From NCBI RefSeq assembly GCF_964340395.1, contig NC_135563.1, positions 15,453,151-15,517,150 on the forward strand: DNA of 64,000 nt, read 5' to 3'. A program made the translations under genes and the position numbers. This DNA comes from Glandiceps talaboti. Lineage: Eukaryota > Hemichordata > Enteropneusta > Spengelidae. Below, one piece after another: positions 13,926 through 33,187 of the stretch (position 1 is the stretch's first letter; every line of letters starts with the position of its first letter). A model generated the notes under the pieces. It saw only the letters and a program-made list of their open reading frames with translations, was not told where the DNA came from and ran no database searches.

Positions 13926-15162
13926 TTTCAATATTTTGTCAGATACATTACGGGCATTGCTAATAAGATAGTATACCTAGTAACCATTCTTTGAATAATA
14001 TTAAATCGAGAGTACAGATGAAATGATGTGAATAAGTAGGTGGGAAAATTAATCTTTAATTTTTCAATGATCAATTTTATTGTTTTCTGAAACAACAAAA
14101 TTGATTTTCCAATCAATTTGGAATATTGTTGTTATCTCTGTCAACATTTCCATCACTTCTACTACTTGCCAGCCTTGGTGTATGCATATGAATATAAAAT
14201 ATCTAATTCATTTCCATGTCGTTCCACATCACAACATTGCTTCCTCACGTCACAGATTCTGCAATGAGTTGTAACATCCAAATCACATTAAATTCAAGTA
14301 TACACATGTATAATTCTGACTATTTTTCTCCTCGGTTGGAAAATATTTATGGTTTTGATATTACTGATCTCCAATCTGAAGTGACAAGGCGCCTTATATT
14401 ACTCATATTTTCTTCAGATGAAGACTATATTGAGGAATTATATCATGTGTAAATGACAGCTCATATGGTCAGAAAGACTGTATTACAGGTTATAAGTTTA
14501 ATATTTCTTTTAAAGAAAGATATCTAAATAATAAATACATGCCTACATGTCGGATAGATTATAGGGAAACCTTATCAAGTATTCTGGGGCAAGTTTAGGT
14601 GTTCACTCATAGTTGACAACACAACTCAGAAACTGGATTAACTTTCATACTTCTAGGGGGGTTTAATTCACAGTAACTTAATTTTTACTGTAACTCCCCA
14701 GCTTTAGTATACATGTGTATCTGTTGTACTGTCGGTCCACTGTTCTACACGTACGTACGCTGATATTCTGATATAGTGACCAGAATTAATTAAAGCCAGA
14801 GTCAGTGTAATAGCTTTCAGTAATTACACTGTTCAATTTCATCACTTCTTTGGCTTTCTTTCATTTCCCCCTTATTGCGCACGTACATAGTACAAAGCTT
14901 TCAGAAATTGATTAGAGTAAATTTGATGTTCATGTGATCATTATCCCCAGTCGCTATGCCTGATCACGGTTCTTCAGCTATTATACATGTAGCTCACAGT
15001 GAAGGATCCACAACACAAAGATCTCAATAATTATGCTGAAAGAAAGGAGATACATCTCCTTGTTTGGTTTTTAAAACAACAGAATATTAACCAAAGTGTA
15101 TTTAACAGATACATACACATGCACATACACACGTACACACAGTGACACGTAAACATGCACAC

Positions 15163-15211
<49 letters not shown>

Positions 15212-16479
15212 AATATTTTCTGGTAAATGGGCAATAGTTTTTTTTCTTTTTTATAGCTGCTGAATAAACATTTAAAATGAATTCAGTTCAGTTTTCTACT
15301 GGAAGCACTTGTCCTGGATATAGTCAAGTGATCAATATTCCAGAATCAACAATTTACCTTCCATGTTCCACTTCTATCATTTGTCATGTTAGAAATGGCT
15401 CACTAAAGATCAGGCGCCTTTGCTGAAATCCAACACAAAGATGTAAGCAAATCTGAAAATTCTGAGAAGAATTTTAATTGAAATATCAGGATTCTTTATA
15501 AAATTTTTTGATTTTTTGAATCTCTGAATCGTATTGCATTTGGTGTGAAAACGTACGTCGTTGTTTCAAACTTTTATAGAATATTATTAAATCAATATCG
15601 TGATTTGTTATTTGTCACAGGAATATTAAACATCTTGTTTGCATAATGCAAATATGAAATCAATGTTACTTTCTGCAATCATAAAACTAATACACTATAA
15701 TCGTACAAAAAGTAATGGCAGTGTTTATCATAAGAATGAAAGTTTTATTGACCAGTTTTTGAATAGATTGCTTCGGTGAAAATCAATCATTTCTTTTTAT
15801 GAATACTTTCTGCAAATACAAGATACGTAAGTATAGTTCCAACTACTTATGGTTACTTGTGGAATACATTTATGTACAAAATAATATCAAAAGAAACAAA
15901 TATGGCTGTACCAGTATCTATTACTTTCAAAGCTCAATTTACACTCAACAGTAAGTAAAATCTACTTGCATATGAATTAAATCATTTAAAATGTCTCTTA
16001 TTGTTCAATAGAAAATATGAAGAAAAAAACATAAGTTTTGTGCTATGGTAATTCTATGAGAACATATGATACATACAGGAATATACTTCACTGCTAAAAA
16101 TATCTTTATAATGATATGCAAAATACATGATCAAATGAAAACCTGTTGTGTGAAACATATTTCCTAAAAAACAGGGACTAATTTTGTAAAATCAACAAAA
16201 TAAAACTCTTGCATCATATTGTACTGTTACAAAAATGTAAATTTTCATGGTGTAACAGCCAGGATATATTATAATAGCATGCTATAAATATACTACATTT
16301 TGTACATCTTGTATACTATTACATTTATGTTATCCTGTGGTGTGTAGAATTCTTCTGTGGTGTCTATATGTTATCCTGTGGTGTGTGTATATGTTATTTT
16401 GTTGTGTTCGGTAAACAATTACATGTTGTACTTTTACAACCACAATATTAGTAGTCAATTTTAGTATTTCAAGTTTGAC
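13926..16479. other. intergenic, no gene recognised; (CATACA)n at 15,155-15,211
   Basis: No supported gene. A hexamer microsatellite (acacat)n lies near 15,155-15,211. An open frame ending at 14,452 has a plausible-looking C-terminal composition but no recognisable homology. Confidence 0.4.
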
Positions 16480-17110
<631 letters not shown>

Positions 17111-17154
17111 ACAAGTAAACATGAGATTATAAAATTATGCCGGGACAGCTGTTC

Positions 17155-17460
17155 ACATATAATATAGCCCCGATAACCAAATATCATTTTGTGACCAGAC
17201 ACACACTCGTAGTCACATATAATATAGCCCTGATAACCAAATATCATTTTGTGACTAGACACACACTCATAGTCACATATAATATAGCCCCGATAACCAA
17301 ATATCATTTTGTGACCAGACACACACTCGTAGTCACAAATAATATAGCCCTGATAACCAAATATCATTTTGTGACCAGACACACACTCGTAGTCACATAT
17401 AATATAGCCCCGATAACCAAATATCATTTTGTGACTAGACACGTACTCGTAGTCACATAT
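17155..17460. repeat. 60-bp minisatellite, 5 copies
   Basis: Five near-identical 60-bp units contain 'cacatataatatagcccc', 'gataaccaaatatcatttt' and 'gtgaccagacacacactc'. The core resembles the 'cctgataa..aaatatcattttt' part of the larger degenerate repeat just upstream, suggesting that a fragment of that repeat was amplified. The 60-bp period keeps frames open on both strands; the 138-aa and 156-aa translations are artefacts. Confidence 0.95.
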
Positions 17461-20400
17461 TTGACTGTACTGAAGCAAGATGATTTCACTGCCGATCCAA
17501 ACCAAGATTCTGGTCAAACATTAAAAGGTGTGAGCTTGACATTTTCATATCTTTATTTCCTTCTTATTATTACCAGCAACCAGACAGCAAGTGATGTTAA
17601 ACAGTAACTTTTGGCATATTTGATTCCGGGCTTCTTTTATGGGACTGGGATTGATAAGACAGCTGTAAACTACATCAAGGAAATGATGATTAGTATGACA
17701 GGACCCACAACCAAAGGTAAATGCTACCAACTTGTTTTTAAAATCGCAGAAAATATGTTTCTGACAGTACTGATTTACAGGATTTGATGAAAAGAAAACA
17801 TACTGTGATGTATGTCACATCCTCACATGACCTCTCACCTACATGCCACACATTTATGAACAATGAAGGTCAAAGGTCACAGCAATACAAAATTTATCAA
17901 CTATATGTTTACCAAAACAAAAGTCAGGACAAAGGAAAGATACCATTTTTTATAACCAATCTCTTGGCTAAACATATTCCAACCAAATTTTATTACTAAA
18001 CTTAACCCTCTTTCTACCAGCAGGGAGGTATTTGTTTGTTCCCAAAAAACTGCAAGTTGAGGAGAAAACAGGATTAAAAACAACTCATTTATTTTAAATC
18101 AAAATAATTGAAATACTGCGCAAGATTGGTTGATTTGAGGATGTATATTTAATTCTTCATTTTTATTAAGCTCAGATACTTTACATGAGAATCAATCACG
18201 AATATTATTGTTGGAAAAATGGCAACAGTTTGCATTTTCAGTGTTTTTTTCTTTCAGTTCAACTGGTAACTACTGGTAATTCACAACAAGGCATAGACAT
18301 GAACAAGGGTTTGTGCACAGCTGTATGTTATACAATCATACTACATATAATAAATAATTATCTACTTCACTATATTTACATGTAGGCAGACTACAAATAT
18401 ACTTTGGTATTGACTTCTCGGTTCAGATTTTGAATCTTTGGTATTCATATGATATATACACTGAATCAACATGATTTGGAATATCTTAAGGTTATCAGTC
18501 AAAAAGTCATTACTAATATTTCTATGTATACTGCTTAAATAAGTTTCAAATAAATATTAATTTTAGATTAGTTTCACAATTTTTAAAACTGTAGTGATAA
18601 CTGTCTTGATGTGTTAACACTGAAAAAATATATTTTAAAAATAATATTTATAACAATGTTATTTTCCAATTTTGTACCTGCCATTTAGAAAAGCTTCACA
18701 TTTTCTGACCTTTGACTACAAAGCTTCCTAGTAATAATAAAGAAAACAATCTAGTTCCTAGTAAATATCATATTCTATCAGTTTTTTATGGCTTCATTTA
18801 AGTATGATTGTCACACAAGGTAGGTGTTAGGTTACATGTCAACACATTAATACAACATTTCACTCTCACAAATCAGTGCCAAAGGCTCTTGCCTGGTGTG
18901 AAAGGCCATACCAACAAAGCTGAATGAATGATGGAAGAAGTGCTATTTTCTGAGTGACTTCAGGCAAAAGCGACTTCATTGTTCACACAGCAAGGTCAAG
19001 AGGTCTCATTGGTTCTAACATTCATAACTTTCCACAATTGTTTCTGTCAGAAAAAAAAACTATTCAAAGTAAACCATTTTTCATGGCACTGACCTTTGAA
19101 CTAGCTGTTATCTTACTGAGGATGAGATTAACTGGTACAAAAGTAGAGAAAATGAAACACTGATTCTCTCATCACGAGTTACATATATACAAATATAGTG
19201 CTACACTGTTATGCAAAATATCTAGTTTACAGTTATACAAGAAGTTCCGACCGGATTTCAGCTGTATTTTTATCGATGAGTCAGGAACAGATAAACTCAG
19301 ATACAAGGTACATACTACATTTCAACATCTCTGATAGAACATTTTATCGTTGAATTTAGTGCTTTAATTTTATAGGCGCACAATGTCCTTAAAAGAAATA
19401 TTCACGATGTCGAGATCCCCCAAATGAATGACTGGAAGTTGAACAAAAGTTGTTGGGACCTTGCAATTGTGGCAAATACGCAAGGAATGGGTGATATTTT
19501 TTTTACATTGTTCGACTAAATAGATCTAAATATTACCTAAGTTATCGACACTATACAACAATACTAAGTTATCCAATATTGTCGCCAGTCCACGGAGGTA
19601 TAAGGAGTCTCTCCATTCAACTTCAAGTTGCGTTCAAAACAACACAACTTGAATGGGGAAAGCCCGCATACGTGTAACTTAGCCGTCTAAGCTAGATGTG
19701 AAATCTCTCAATGTGCCGCTGTCTACCATAATAATTACCATTGACTGCATATACGTACGCGGTAACGTCGATGCATTGTATCAAATATCAGAGCCAGCGA
19801 CGACGGTCAAAACATTACAGCATGCGTCACATAAATAGTGTTGTTACTTTGTCCGATCACCGTCATCTTTTACTGGCGCGCTCAGCAAACGTGTATAAAA
19901 AACAGTCAATAACGTTAGATTAGTTACTTACTGTAAAATGAGAACCAATGATTGGCTCTGTGGCGATGTACGGTTTTTTCAGAAAATTCAAGTCTGCGTA
20001 TCTCTGACGTGCAAGTGAGGCCAGGCAGTGATAACACTGTAAATGCAGTTCATACAAAATGTATTGACTAGTCTAGTCAACTGTGTAAATATGTCGTGAC
20101 GTTACTATTTTCGTAGAGATCTATCCATATGCTTGAAAGGCCTTTAAGAGGGACTATGACAGAAAATTACTTCATGATGAGGAGATATCTCAAATTGTCC
20201 TTATTTTTTGTTTGAAATTTTCTTTAGATAGCAAATTATTAAGCAAAATGGCAAAATCTTAATCTATATCGGTCTAGGTACCCTGGCAGACGTTTTTAGG
20301 GCTTTGTACCCTATGCATAAATGGCTTGTTCCATGTAGACAACATGTTATGATGACGTTTTATACATGAGGTGTTGTGCAGTATGCATTTGCTATGTAGA

Positions 20401-20539
20401 CATTAGCGAAGAAGCAAAATATATGCGTTTTCCTGGAAGACCGACGTCCGCTTTTCTATGAATTTAGTCGTCTGACACGTTGCAACAGTTTTCTTGTGTT
20501 AGCTAATACTTGAACATTATATATTGTCCGGATTTTAAC
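17461..20539. other. intergenic and PCGF1 upstream region
   Basis: No gene was recognised. From about 19,230 to 20,530 the CpG content rises relative to the preceding kilobases (for example gcgcgc-type clusters near 19,870), consistent with a promoter region for PCGF1. No TATA box or specific factor site could be assigned with confidence. Confidence 0.4.
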
Positions 20540-25284
<4,745 letters not shown>

Positions 25285-25649
25285 TATCAATACTTGTACA
25301 TATACAGAACTAGAAGACTTTCCTCAAGTATAACAAACAACAGTGTCATACATAGTCTTGAAGAACTCTGGATACCATTAGCCTCACTAGTAACCATGGA
25401 GACAAGATCGTAACTATGGAGACAAACACACTACATTAATGACTCCATCTGACAGACATGAGCAGCATGTACAGTTTGAGGTGAAAGCAATCTAAGTCCT
25501 CTGGAAGTAATTAACATACTACATAGTGGAGGCAGGCAACGTGTATTGGTAGTCAACAATCTTGACAGATTATTTACAGATAGATGATATTATATATAGT
25601 TCACCAGGGACAAAATTATGGAATAGGTTATCTAAAAATGATGCCTTCA
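25285..25649 (+). other. presumed PCGF1 3' UTR
   Basis: About 365 bp follow the PCGF1 stop before the next minisatellite. It is presumably untranslated, but no AATAAA hexamer was found in this piece, so the transcript end is not placed. Confidence 0.4.
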
Positions 25650-25985
25650 ATTGGGGGGGGGGGGGGGGTTAACCCAAATACCTCAAAAGGACATCTTTTG
25701 GGGTGGGGGGGAGGTACCTTAAAATAACATCATAAACTCTTTGAGAAAAAGGTATGTCCAAATACTTCAAAATGATACAGTCTTTTGGAGAAAACATACT
25801 CAATATGGTACCATCTTTTTGGGGAAAAGATTTACCAAATACCTCAAAATGATACCATCTTTTTGGGGAAAAGGTATATATGTATCTCAAATTGACATCT
25901 TTTTTGTGAATAGCTATACCCAAATATCTCAAAATAGACTCCATGTGGGAACACATACTCAAATACCTCAAAGCGTAGTGTAAGT
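25650..25985. repeat. ~50-60-bp minisatellite downstream of PCGF1
   Basis: Irregular units of 'accaaatacctcaaaatgat', then 'accatctttttggggaaaag', about six copies, preceded by a G10 run near 25,654. The phase is not maintained and no gene is implied. Confidence 0.8.
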
Positions 25986-26136
25986 AATGTCATTGATGCT
26001 GTGTTGTGTTGTTATGGGACATGATAAAGTAAGGTGTACAGTTTTTACTTGACTTCAGAGATGTTTGGAGTACATGTGTGTGAAGCCAGAACTATCAGTG
26101 AGGACGCTGTGATAAGTCTAAAATAAGTCATTGGCT

Positions 26137-26185
26137 TAGTTGGACCATAGACCCTCCCACGTGGGTGGAGGGTCTATAGTTGGAC
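26137..26185. mobile_element. 31-bp palindrome flanked by 9-bp direct repeats
   Basis: TAGTTGGAC occurs at 26,137-26,145 and again at 26,177-26,185. Between them lies a 31-bp hairpin: ATAGACCCTCC, a 9-nt loop containing CACGTG, then GGAGGGTCTAT, whose last T is shared with the right repeat. This has the form of a very small palindromic insertion with target duplication, or the residue of one. Confidence 0.6.
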
Positions 26186-26589
26186 TCAAACTGAAAAGAC
26201 TGTATGTACACAAAGTAAAGATTACACATAAGATAGAAGCATTGGCTTCAAAGCTCTTCAATTTACAACGTCAATTCTCACATAAAAACGTTAAATCAGA
26301 ACAAATTTCTTATATCAGTTTATTTCATACTTTTATGTAGGCTAAAAGATATTTACCTAGGTTGTATAAATAATTGATGTTGCCTCTTTCAGTAAGATGG
26401 CTGTAAATATTTAGATAGTGAATCTTAAAAGGTCTTGCTTTGAAAAGTATATGACTCACTAGTGTTAGTTAGCTTGGTATTGAAGATATCAGCTACATTT
26501 TTTAAAAACCAAATATTAATCTGTGCTGGAATTCTAGCAAGAACACTGGTTCTATTTCTCGCAAGAGAACACAACTGATCCTTGCCAGC

Positions 26590-26715
26590 ATCGAATTGGG
26601 AACTGTCAAACCAGCCAGCTTGAATATCTTGATCGGAACTTTCAAACCAGCCAACTTGAATATCTTGATCAGAACTGTCAAACCAGCCAGCTTGAATATC
26701 TTGATTGGTGCATTA
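26590..26715. repeat. 39-bp minisatellite, three copies
   Basis: Three units contain 'actgtcaaaccagccagctt' then 'gaatatcttgat'. The period is a multiple of 3, hence an artefactual minus-strand open frame. Confidence 0.9.
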
Positions 26716-27572
26716 ATTAGATATGTGGCATCATTCATTTGATAAACACAAATCGATCACTATACTGTAGTATCTGAGTGGATTGAGCAATTGCTACACA
26801 AAATAGTAATACAACCCTTGCAGCAGTTGTCCAGAAATGCTGCTGATCAGGATGTTGTTTTATCAGTGGTTGACAATTAAAACTGACTTTGAAGGTGCCA
26901 AACAATCTTCTCTCTGTCATGCTATCATGCTAAAATACATGAATGCAAAACAACGCTAGGTGCCTTAAGCATAGGTTCGCACCATGTTCTTATCAGTTTG
27001 TTTATATCTGTAAAAATTAGTCATATGGTATACGGCAATATAACTAACTTTCACAGACATAAAACAACTGATACAAATATGAGAGGCACCCACAGTTATG
27101 TTTGAATCAACGTATGTCAATGTGATAAAGAGAAAATTTTCCGGCACCTTCAAAGTCTTAATTGTTCACCACTGATAAATTCTGACCAAATGCATCCCTC
27201 GACAACTGCTGCAAGGGTTGTAAAATCTAAGGTGGAATTATTGAACCATCCTGCAAAGTGTTAAGCATGGGTTGACAGGACTTAGTCAAGATCTGCTGAG
27301 TAAATGTTCTAAGCTAACGAGGGTGTATCTGCCAAAGTCATTGTTCTTGGTTTGAATAACAGTTACCATTGAACAAAACAGACCTGGAAATATTGTTCTT
27401 GTGTAAATATTTTATTTGCTGTAATACAGTCTCTGTAAGTAGACTTACAAACTGGTGATATATTTTGGAATTTTCTCACAAGCTCTTTTATCAAGTGCCT
27501 TTCTCTAGCTCTGTGGCATAACAATAAAATGTCCAGTGTTCAAATTATGCTGCTTATACTGAGACGTGTTGT

Positions 27573-28900
27573 CATTGTATTCTCCGCTGTCATTCTCAGT
27601 GTTGAGTGGAAATCCACGTGGATATAAATATGACAGAATTCCCATGGTGCATTAGTGCAAATGTGACTTACCCCAGGGTATTTGCATGAGCAAGTGCAGT
27701 GTTCTCTGCAGCCGTACTTACATGAGTATGGCGAGTGACAGTGCAGCAGAAAACACGACAAGCACAAGTGAAAGTATCCCTTATTACCCACACAGGCACT
27801 CACGTGGCATGGGGTCACCCACAATGCAGTGTATCTCGTCTTTTCTAGTCATAACAGTTAATTTTCTTTTTGTAAATTTGTCACAGAAAGCTGTCTGAAT
27901 GTTAACAAACTAAGCACTTATATCATGTATTGAAGTCTATAAGATAGACTTGCTGTGTCACAGACTTGGCTATCCAGCTTAACAATATCACAAAGTCTCT
28001 AGGCTAGTTCAAGTCCAGTGTTACAAGTTGTTGAACTTGCCAACCATGTTTGTACAGAAAACTTGTAGGCCAACTCTACAATTTCTCTCACTTGGTCAAG
28101 TTATGTAGTGCTATTTATATATGTATTCACATAGTCCAAGATTTGTGACTAAGCCTGAAATATTGTACAGTAACTTTATCCAGTAATTTTTTTCTTGCAA
28201 TAAACATTTCAAGCTTATATATATACTACATTGTATCATAAAATCATTTTATTGTGGCATGTGCTGTTCATAATGAACATTGTATATGTGTTTGCAGATC
28301 TGTTGCAGTTTTTCAAATGCAAGTATTTCCTATATCATCATAAAATCATGTTGAAGTATCATTCTTAAATATTGAAACTCATTTTCAGAAGTCCAACAAT
28401 GTGAAACACTCCTGTTGTGAGTATTAAGTATTTATGTCCAGTCTGATTTTTGAAAACGATAGGTAGTGATATTAAATGTTTTGTCTTTAGAGGGCGCCAT
28501 CTAATATCAAACGTTAAACCTCGATTGCGTTCTAAATCGGAACTGTGGATGGTACTTGATCTTTTAACATGTTGATACACCGAATGGTAAATCCAAATAT
28601 GTGCATTGGTCAAAAAAGAGTAGATCACTTTACCTCCATCCAGAATACAATTCACAAGTGAAATCCCAGGTTGAGAAAAAATTCTCAGCAAGGCTGTATA
28701 GTGGTCTGAGCTATACCAGATATTTTATTTGAATCCGAATATAACATTTATGATAAATTATGAGAGAACTTGGAACTTTTTTGTTTCTTTTTCGTCATTT
28801 CTAGACTTATGACATATTTCATCTTCAACATAACAAACATCACAACAACATTTCTAATTATTTCGTGCAAAATTAAAAAGAAACAGCAATTTTAGTCAAG
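27573..28900. other. ~1.33-kb segment present only in unit 1
   Basis: In unit 2 the sequence passes directly from 'gagacgtgttg' to 'tttatttcctcc' (38,322/38,323). In unit 1 these flanks are separated by this segment, which ends exactly at the inferred A1 poly(A) hexamer. It carries an M1 MITE (27,663-27,793). Either an insertion in unit 1 or a deletion in unit 2 explains it. No target duplication was identified. Confidence 0.75.
27663..27793. mobile_element. MITE, second copy of family M1
   Basis: A 131-bp inverted-repeat element with GGGTATTTGCATGAGC...GTGCAGTGTT on the left and the diverged complement AACAC...GTGAAAGTATCCC on the right. The central 'ctctgcagccgtacttaca' aligns with the copy at 2,972-3,107. 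Confidence 0.65.
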
Positions 28901-28906
28901 TTTATT
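28901..28906 (-). terminator. poly(A) signal AATAAA for sulfotransferase A1
   Basis: TTTATT on the + strand reads AATAAA on the transcript, 267 nt after the A1 stop codon. The same hexamer is conserved at 38,323-38,328 for A2. Confidence 0.6.
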
Positions 28907-29172
28907 TCCCCCAATTGTAAAACGTCGTTATTTATCATAACATTTCCTTTCGTAAGTTTACAAGTGCCACCTTTTAGTACTTTAAAATACCACTCATAAA
29001 CCATAAGAACCACGTAACAGATCCGTAGAGTGTCACATGATACTGGGTGGAGGTGTATGAAAGACGAGGGAAAAACTACATAAGTGCGCCACCAGTGACG
29101 ACTCTGTCCATGTGATACACCACAGATCAAACGCTCTATTCTTTACCCACTTTATCCCTTACACGTTCCTTT

Positions 29173-32100
29173 TTATGCTTTGTCTACATCCAATAATTCT
29201 TTAGGGAAATGATAACCAAACAAGTCAAAATCCATTTTGTAAACGTTGTACAGTTTGACAATATCCTCGTTTGAAATTTGAGAATAATATTTCCGATAAA
29301 TTTCTTCGTCAGAGCTGTTCGTTACATGAGTACTGTATGTTGGGTACGAGTAGTTGTTGCCAGCCAATTGGTGTATTATAGTATCAGCCTCGTCACGCAG
29401 GTTTTCAAAATGACCGATGTAATCGTATGAGTACTCACAGACGGAGCATAATTTATGCATGAAATCCCAGTGTCTATCAAACGAATTTTGGTTGACTGGA
29501 TCAATAAGATACTTGACAAATTCACTAAACGATGGCGTTTGGTAATCTGTCCCTCTTGTTGTGGTTGACTTTGTTCGATATTTCGATACAATTTTTGACC
29601 CATATCTTTCTCTAAAGACATTCGAATCTGGGTGTTCCAATTTGTTTTTGTAGGCGGACAAAAGTCGTTGGAATGGTTGTCGAACGAACAAAAATTTGGT
29701 GTACTTCTCAAGCCGGTTTTCTTTCTGTTTCGGAGAAAGTTTCAAAAGCGTTGGATATCTATGCTTGTGTTGGACTACTTTGTGGTGTAGTCCCTCGGTT
29801 GAGTTATATACCCCCTCCAAAACAAGAATAACTCGTCTCCAGCTAGTCCCTCCAGTCTTGGGTATAGGGCAGTAGAGAAATTTATAATCGTCATTGTAAA
29901 TCATTTTATTGTGGTCCTGATATGTTGGACTGTGGTAAAATTCTGAATTCAGCTTCATTGATGCACACGTCGTTTTCATTTTCGACCTCCTCTTCCGCTG
30001 AATCAAGTCCTGGTCATTAGGTAATAACGTAGTCTTCTCTTCCTCTTCATTGGGTAATAACGTGATCTATACCAAAACAAAATAAAGTACAATTATGTTA
30101 ATATCCAAAATTGAGCTATTGGCCTCACCCTTACACATGTTAGTACGCGATAAAACAAAGTAAACATTTTACTCCACATATAACTATTAAAATTTACTTC
30201 AAATTAATAACAGATAACATAATGGTAATTAACAAAAAAATCTTTGATAACCTTCATATATAAATATGAGACACATTATGTCAAGAAATTTAGTGCAATT
30301 CAATGATCTGGAAAAACACAATTACCTTAGTGCTTACAATTATTGGTTTGATTGTGTCACTGTTGACGTCACTATCACTGTCATTTAGACTGGGATGAGT
30401 TTTTGCAAGTATATTAATCGATGGAAATCGACGGCTGATCAATGCAGCTGCAGGGAAGTACTTTAAAATACCTATTAATAAAACAAAGAATACAAACTAA
30501 CTGTAAGTAAAGCCCGACTGTGTTTCACTAGGCTCGAGTCCCCGGGGGCTACTCCCCTTGTTTGCGTATACGTATTTGTGCCGAACTTTGGGGTGCATTT
30601 TCTAGCCCTTTTGTCTAAAATGGGGTCTGTTTTTTTTTGTAGCTGAAGAGTCTAAAACGGGGTCCACATTGCATTATTTTCTATTTTGCTTGGTCTAAAA
30701 CGTGGTCCACTGTCCTTTACCAAATCATAGCTGTCATTAATTCCCCAAAAATGTTGCCTCCTAAGGAAAATGTATTTTGGTCTAAACTTTCATCTTGTAA
30801 AAACCTGTAATGGTCTACTAGAAAATGGGGTTTCCAGCACTGGCCACACACCCCTGACAGAGCTGACCTTTGGTAACGCCCCCGAGCTCCAGTCGTGGTA
30901 CACATTAGTCTCGGTTACCCAGACTCTCGTCTCTGGGGCTGCTGCCACGAGACCTCCCCAAACGAGCTTGGTTTTATGTTTGTGAGGTCTAAAATTAGTG
31001 AATGTTCACTTTAATGTTTACACCATTTCGTACAGAGCCAACCATGAAAATTGGAGGAATCCAGATACAGTCATCCACTGCAGTTAGAAACCTTGGAACA
31101 ACTCTTGACAGCCGAATGTCCATGGAAAATCAAGTCAACCAAGTCTGCAAGGCCGCATATTATCATATAAGAAACATCAGTAAAATAACACCATATCTCT
31201 CTGAAGATGCAGTAAAGATGTTAATTCATGCATTTGTAACATCCAGACTTGACTATTGCAATGCCCTCTTACATGGTACACCACTCAAATATCTGCGGAA
31301 ATTACAGTGTGTTCAAAATACATGTGCGTGATTAATCACCAGGACCAAGAAGACAAACCACATAACACCCGTACTGTTCAAACTTCACTGGCTTCCAATA
31401 CAGCAACGAATTAAGTTCAAGCTTCTTCTGATTACGTTCAAGGCACTGCATGGCTTAGCACCGCCATATCTATCAAATCTACTCAATCGGTATGAGCTTG
31501 TACGCGAACTTCGGTCAAAGGACAAATTTCTTCTCACAATTAACCCAGCTCAGCATACTTATGGAAAACGTGCGTTTGTTACTGCTGCACCAGAACTATG
31601 GAATAAATTACCACACGAAATCAAACAATGTTAAACAGTGTCATCTTTTAAAGGGAGTATCAAGACTTACCTTTTTAGAGAAGCGTATTTCTAAGCGTAT
31701 TATCTGAACTTAAACTTATTTTTGATATTTTTAGACATAAGGAACATTTGTGGAACGCTTTCTTTTCCATTGCATAATTTAGACTTTGTGTATTTTATGG
31801 AAAGTTTCTTTTAAAAAAAAAAATATTTTGTGAAGCACCTCTGAAAAATTTTTATTTTTGGATTTTGGCGCTATACAAATGTTTCCTTTGTCTTTATCTT
31901 TTACAGAGCCATTAAAACGATGACTACGGTAACTGGAAGGGTTATAGGAGGTCGATCTGGGCCAAGGAATAACATTTTTAGGAAAAAAGCAAGAAAAAAA
32001 GTAACTTTTTGAATTCATAGGGATGTTATTAAAATCGTTATTTACATGACGATTCTTAGTATGCGCGATTTAAATTGACGGTTAACTAAAGTCAAAAGTG

Positions 32101-33149
32101 ATTGTACACTGACTTCTCGCTATTATATGTATCTCATATCTCTATTGTACGCTGGCTTAACTTTGAATAAAAATGTGTCCAGTTAAAAATTGTAACTTTT
32201 GGCAGTGTAGCAAATTAAAAATTCTTTGTGCGGAAAAGTACAAAAGAAGTGCGCACATGCACTGTGCATTTTCCGCGAGTAACAGTAGTCTTGAAAGTCT
32301 CCTTCATTTGAAGATAGCAAGTCGCAATAATGTCAGAGAGTGAAACTCAAAAAAAAGAAAGATTTAAACTGAATGCCTCCCGTAAGGAATCACTAATTAT
32401 GCAAATAACTCATGAAACTAAAAAAAACTATGGTAACAGGCTTTGTTTTTTGGACAAGCGTGCTTTCTTAGGTAAATGTATGTAAGAGTATGTAAGAGTG
32501 TATGATACTGCTTAATGTAGTCTTAAGATATAGCCTATTTACCAAAAATCATAAATTATGCTAATTATTCATTAACACTGTAAGGTACATCAACTAACTT
32601 TATAGGACATACACAATTTGTTATGGTTAATGTATGTACTGAATTGTATTGAAATTGAAGTATGCAGTCGTAAGATATAGCCTAATTACCAAGAATCATT
32701 AATTATGCAAATTATTCATTAACACTGAAAGGTACACCAACAAGCTTTACAGGACATATGCGATTGTTATGGTTAATGTGTGTACTGAATTATATTGAAA
32801 TTGAAGTATGCAGTCGTAAGATATAGCCTAATTACCAAAAATAATTAATTATGCAAATTTTTCATTAATGCTGTAAGATACACCAACGAATTTTATAGGA
32901 CAAATGTATATTGTTATGTTTAACGAATACACTAAATTATATTGAAATTGAAGTATGCAGTCTTAAGATGTTGCGTAATTAGTTGATTTCATTAATATGC
33001 AAATTTCTCTAATTAAACATTAACAGATCTGGCTCAAAACCTAATCAGGTCTAGCTATTACCCTAAAGATTATAAATCCCAAATTTCATTACAATTGAGC
33101 CATCCGATTTTTAGAAAATGATGACACAGACAGACAGACAGACAGACAG

Positions 33150-33187
<38 letters not shown>

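Noticed and set aside
29376-29711. 111-codon minus-strand frame inside the A1 catalytic exon (and its 75-codon counterpart in A2)
   Set aside because: A shifted-frame shadow of the sulfotransferase coding sequence.
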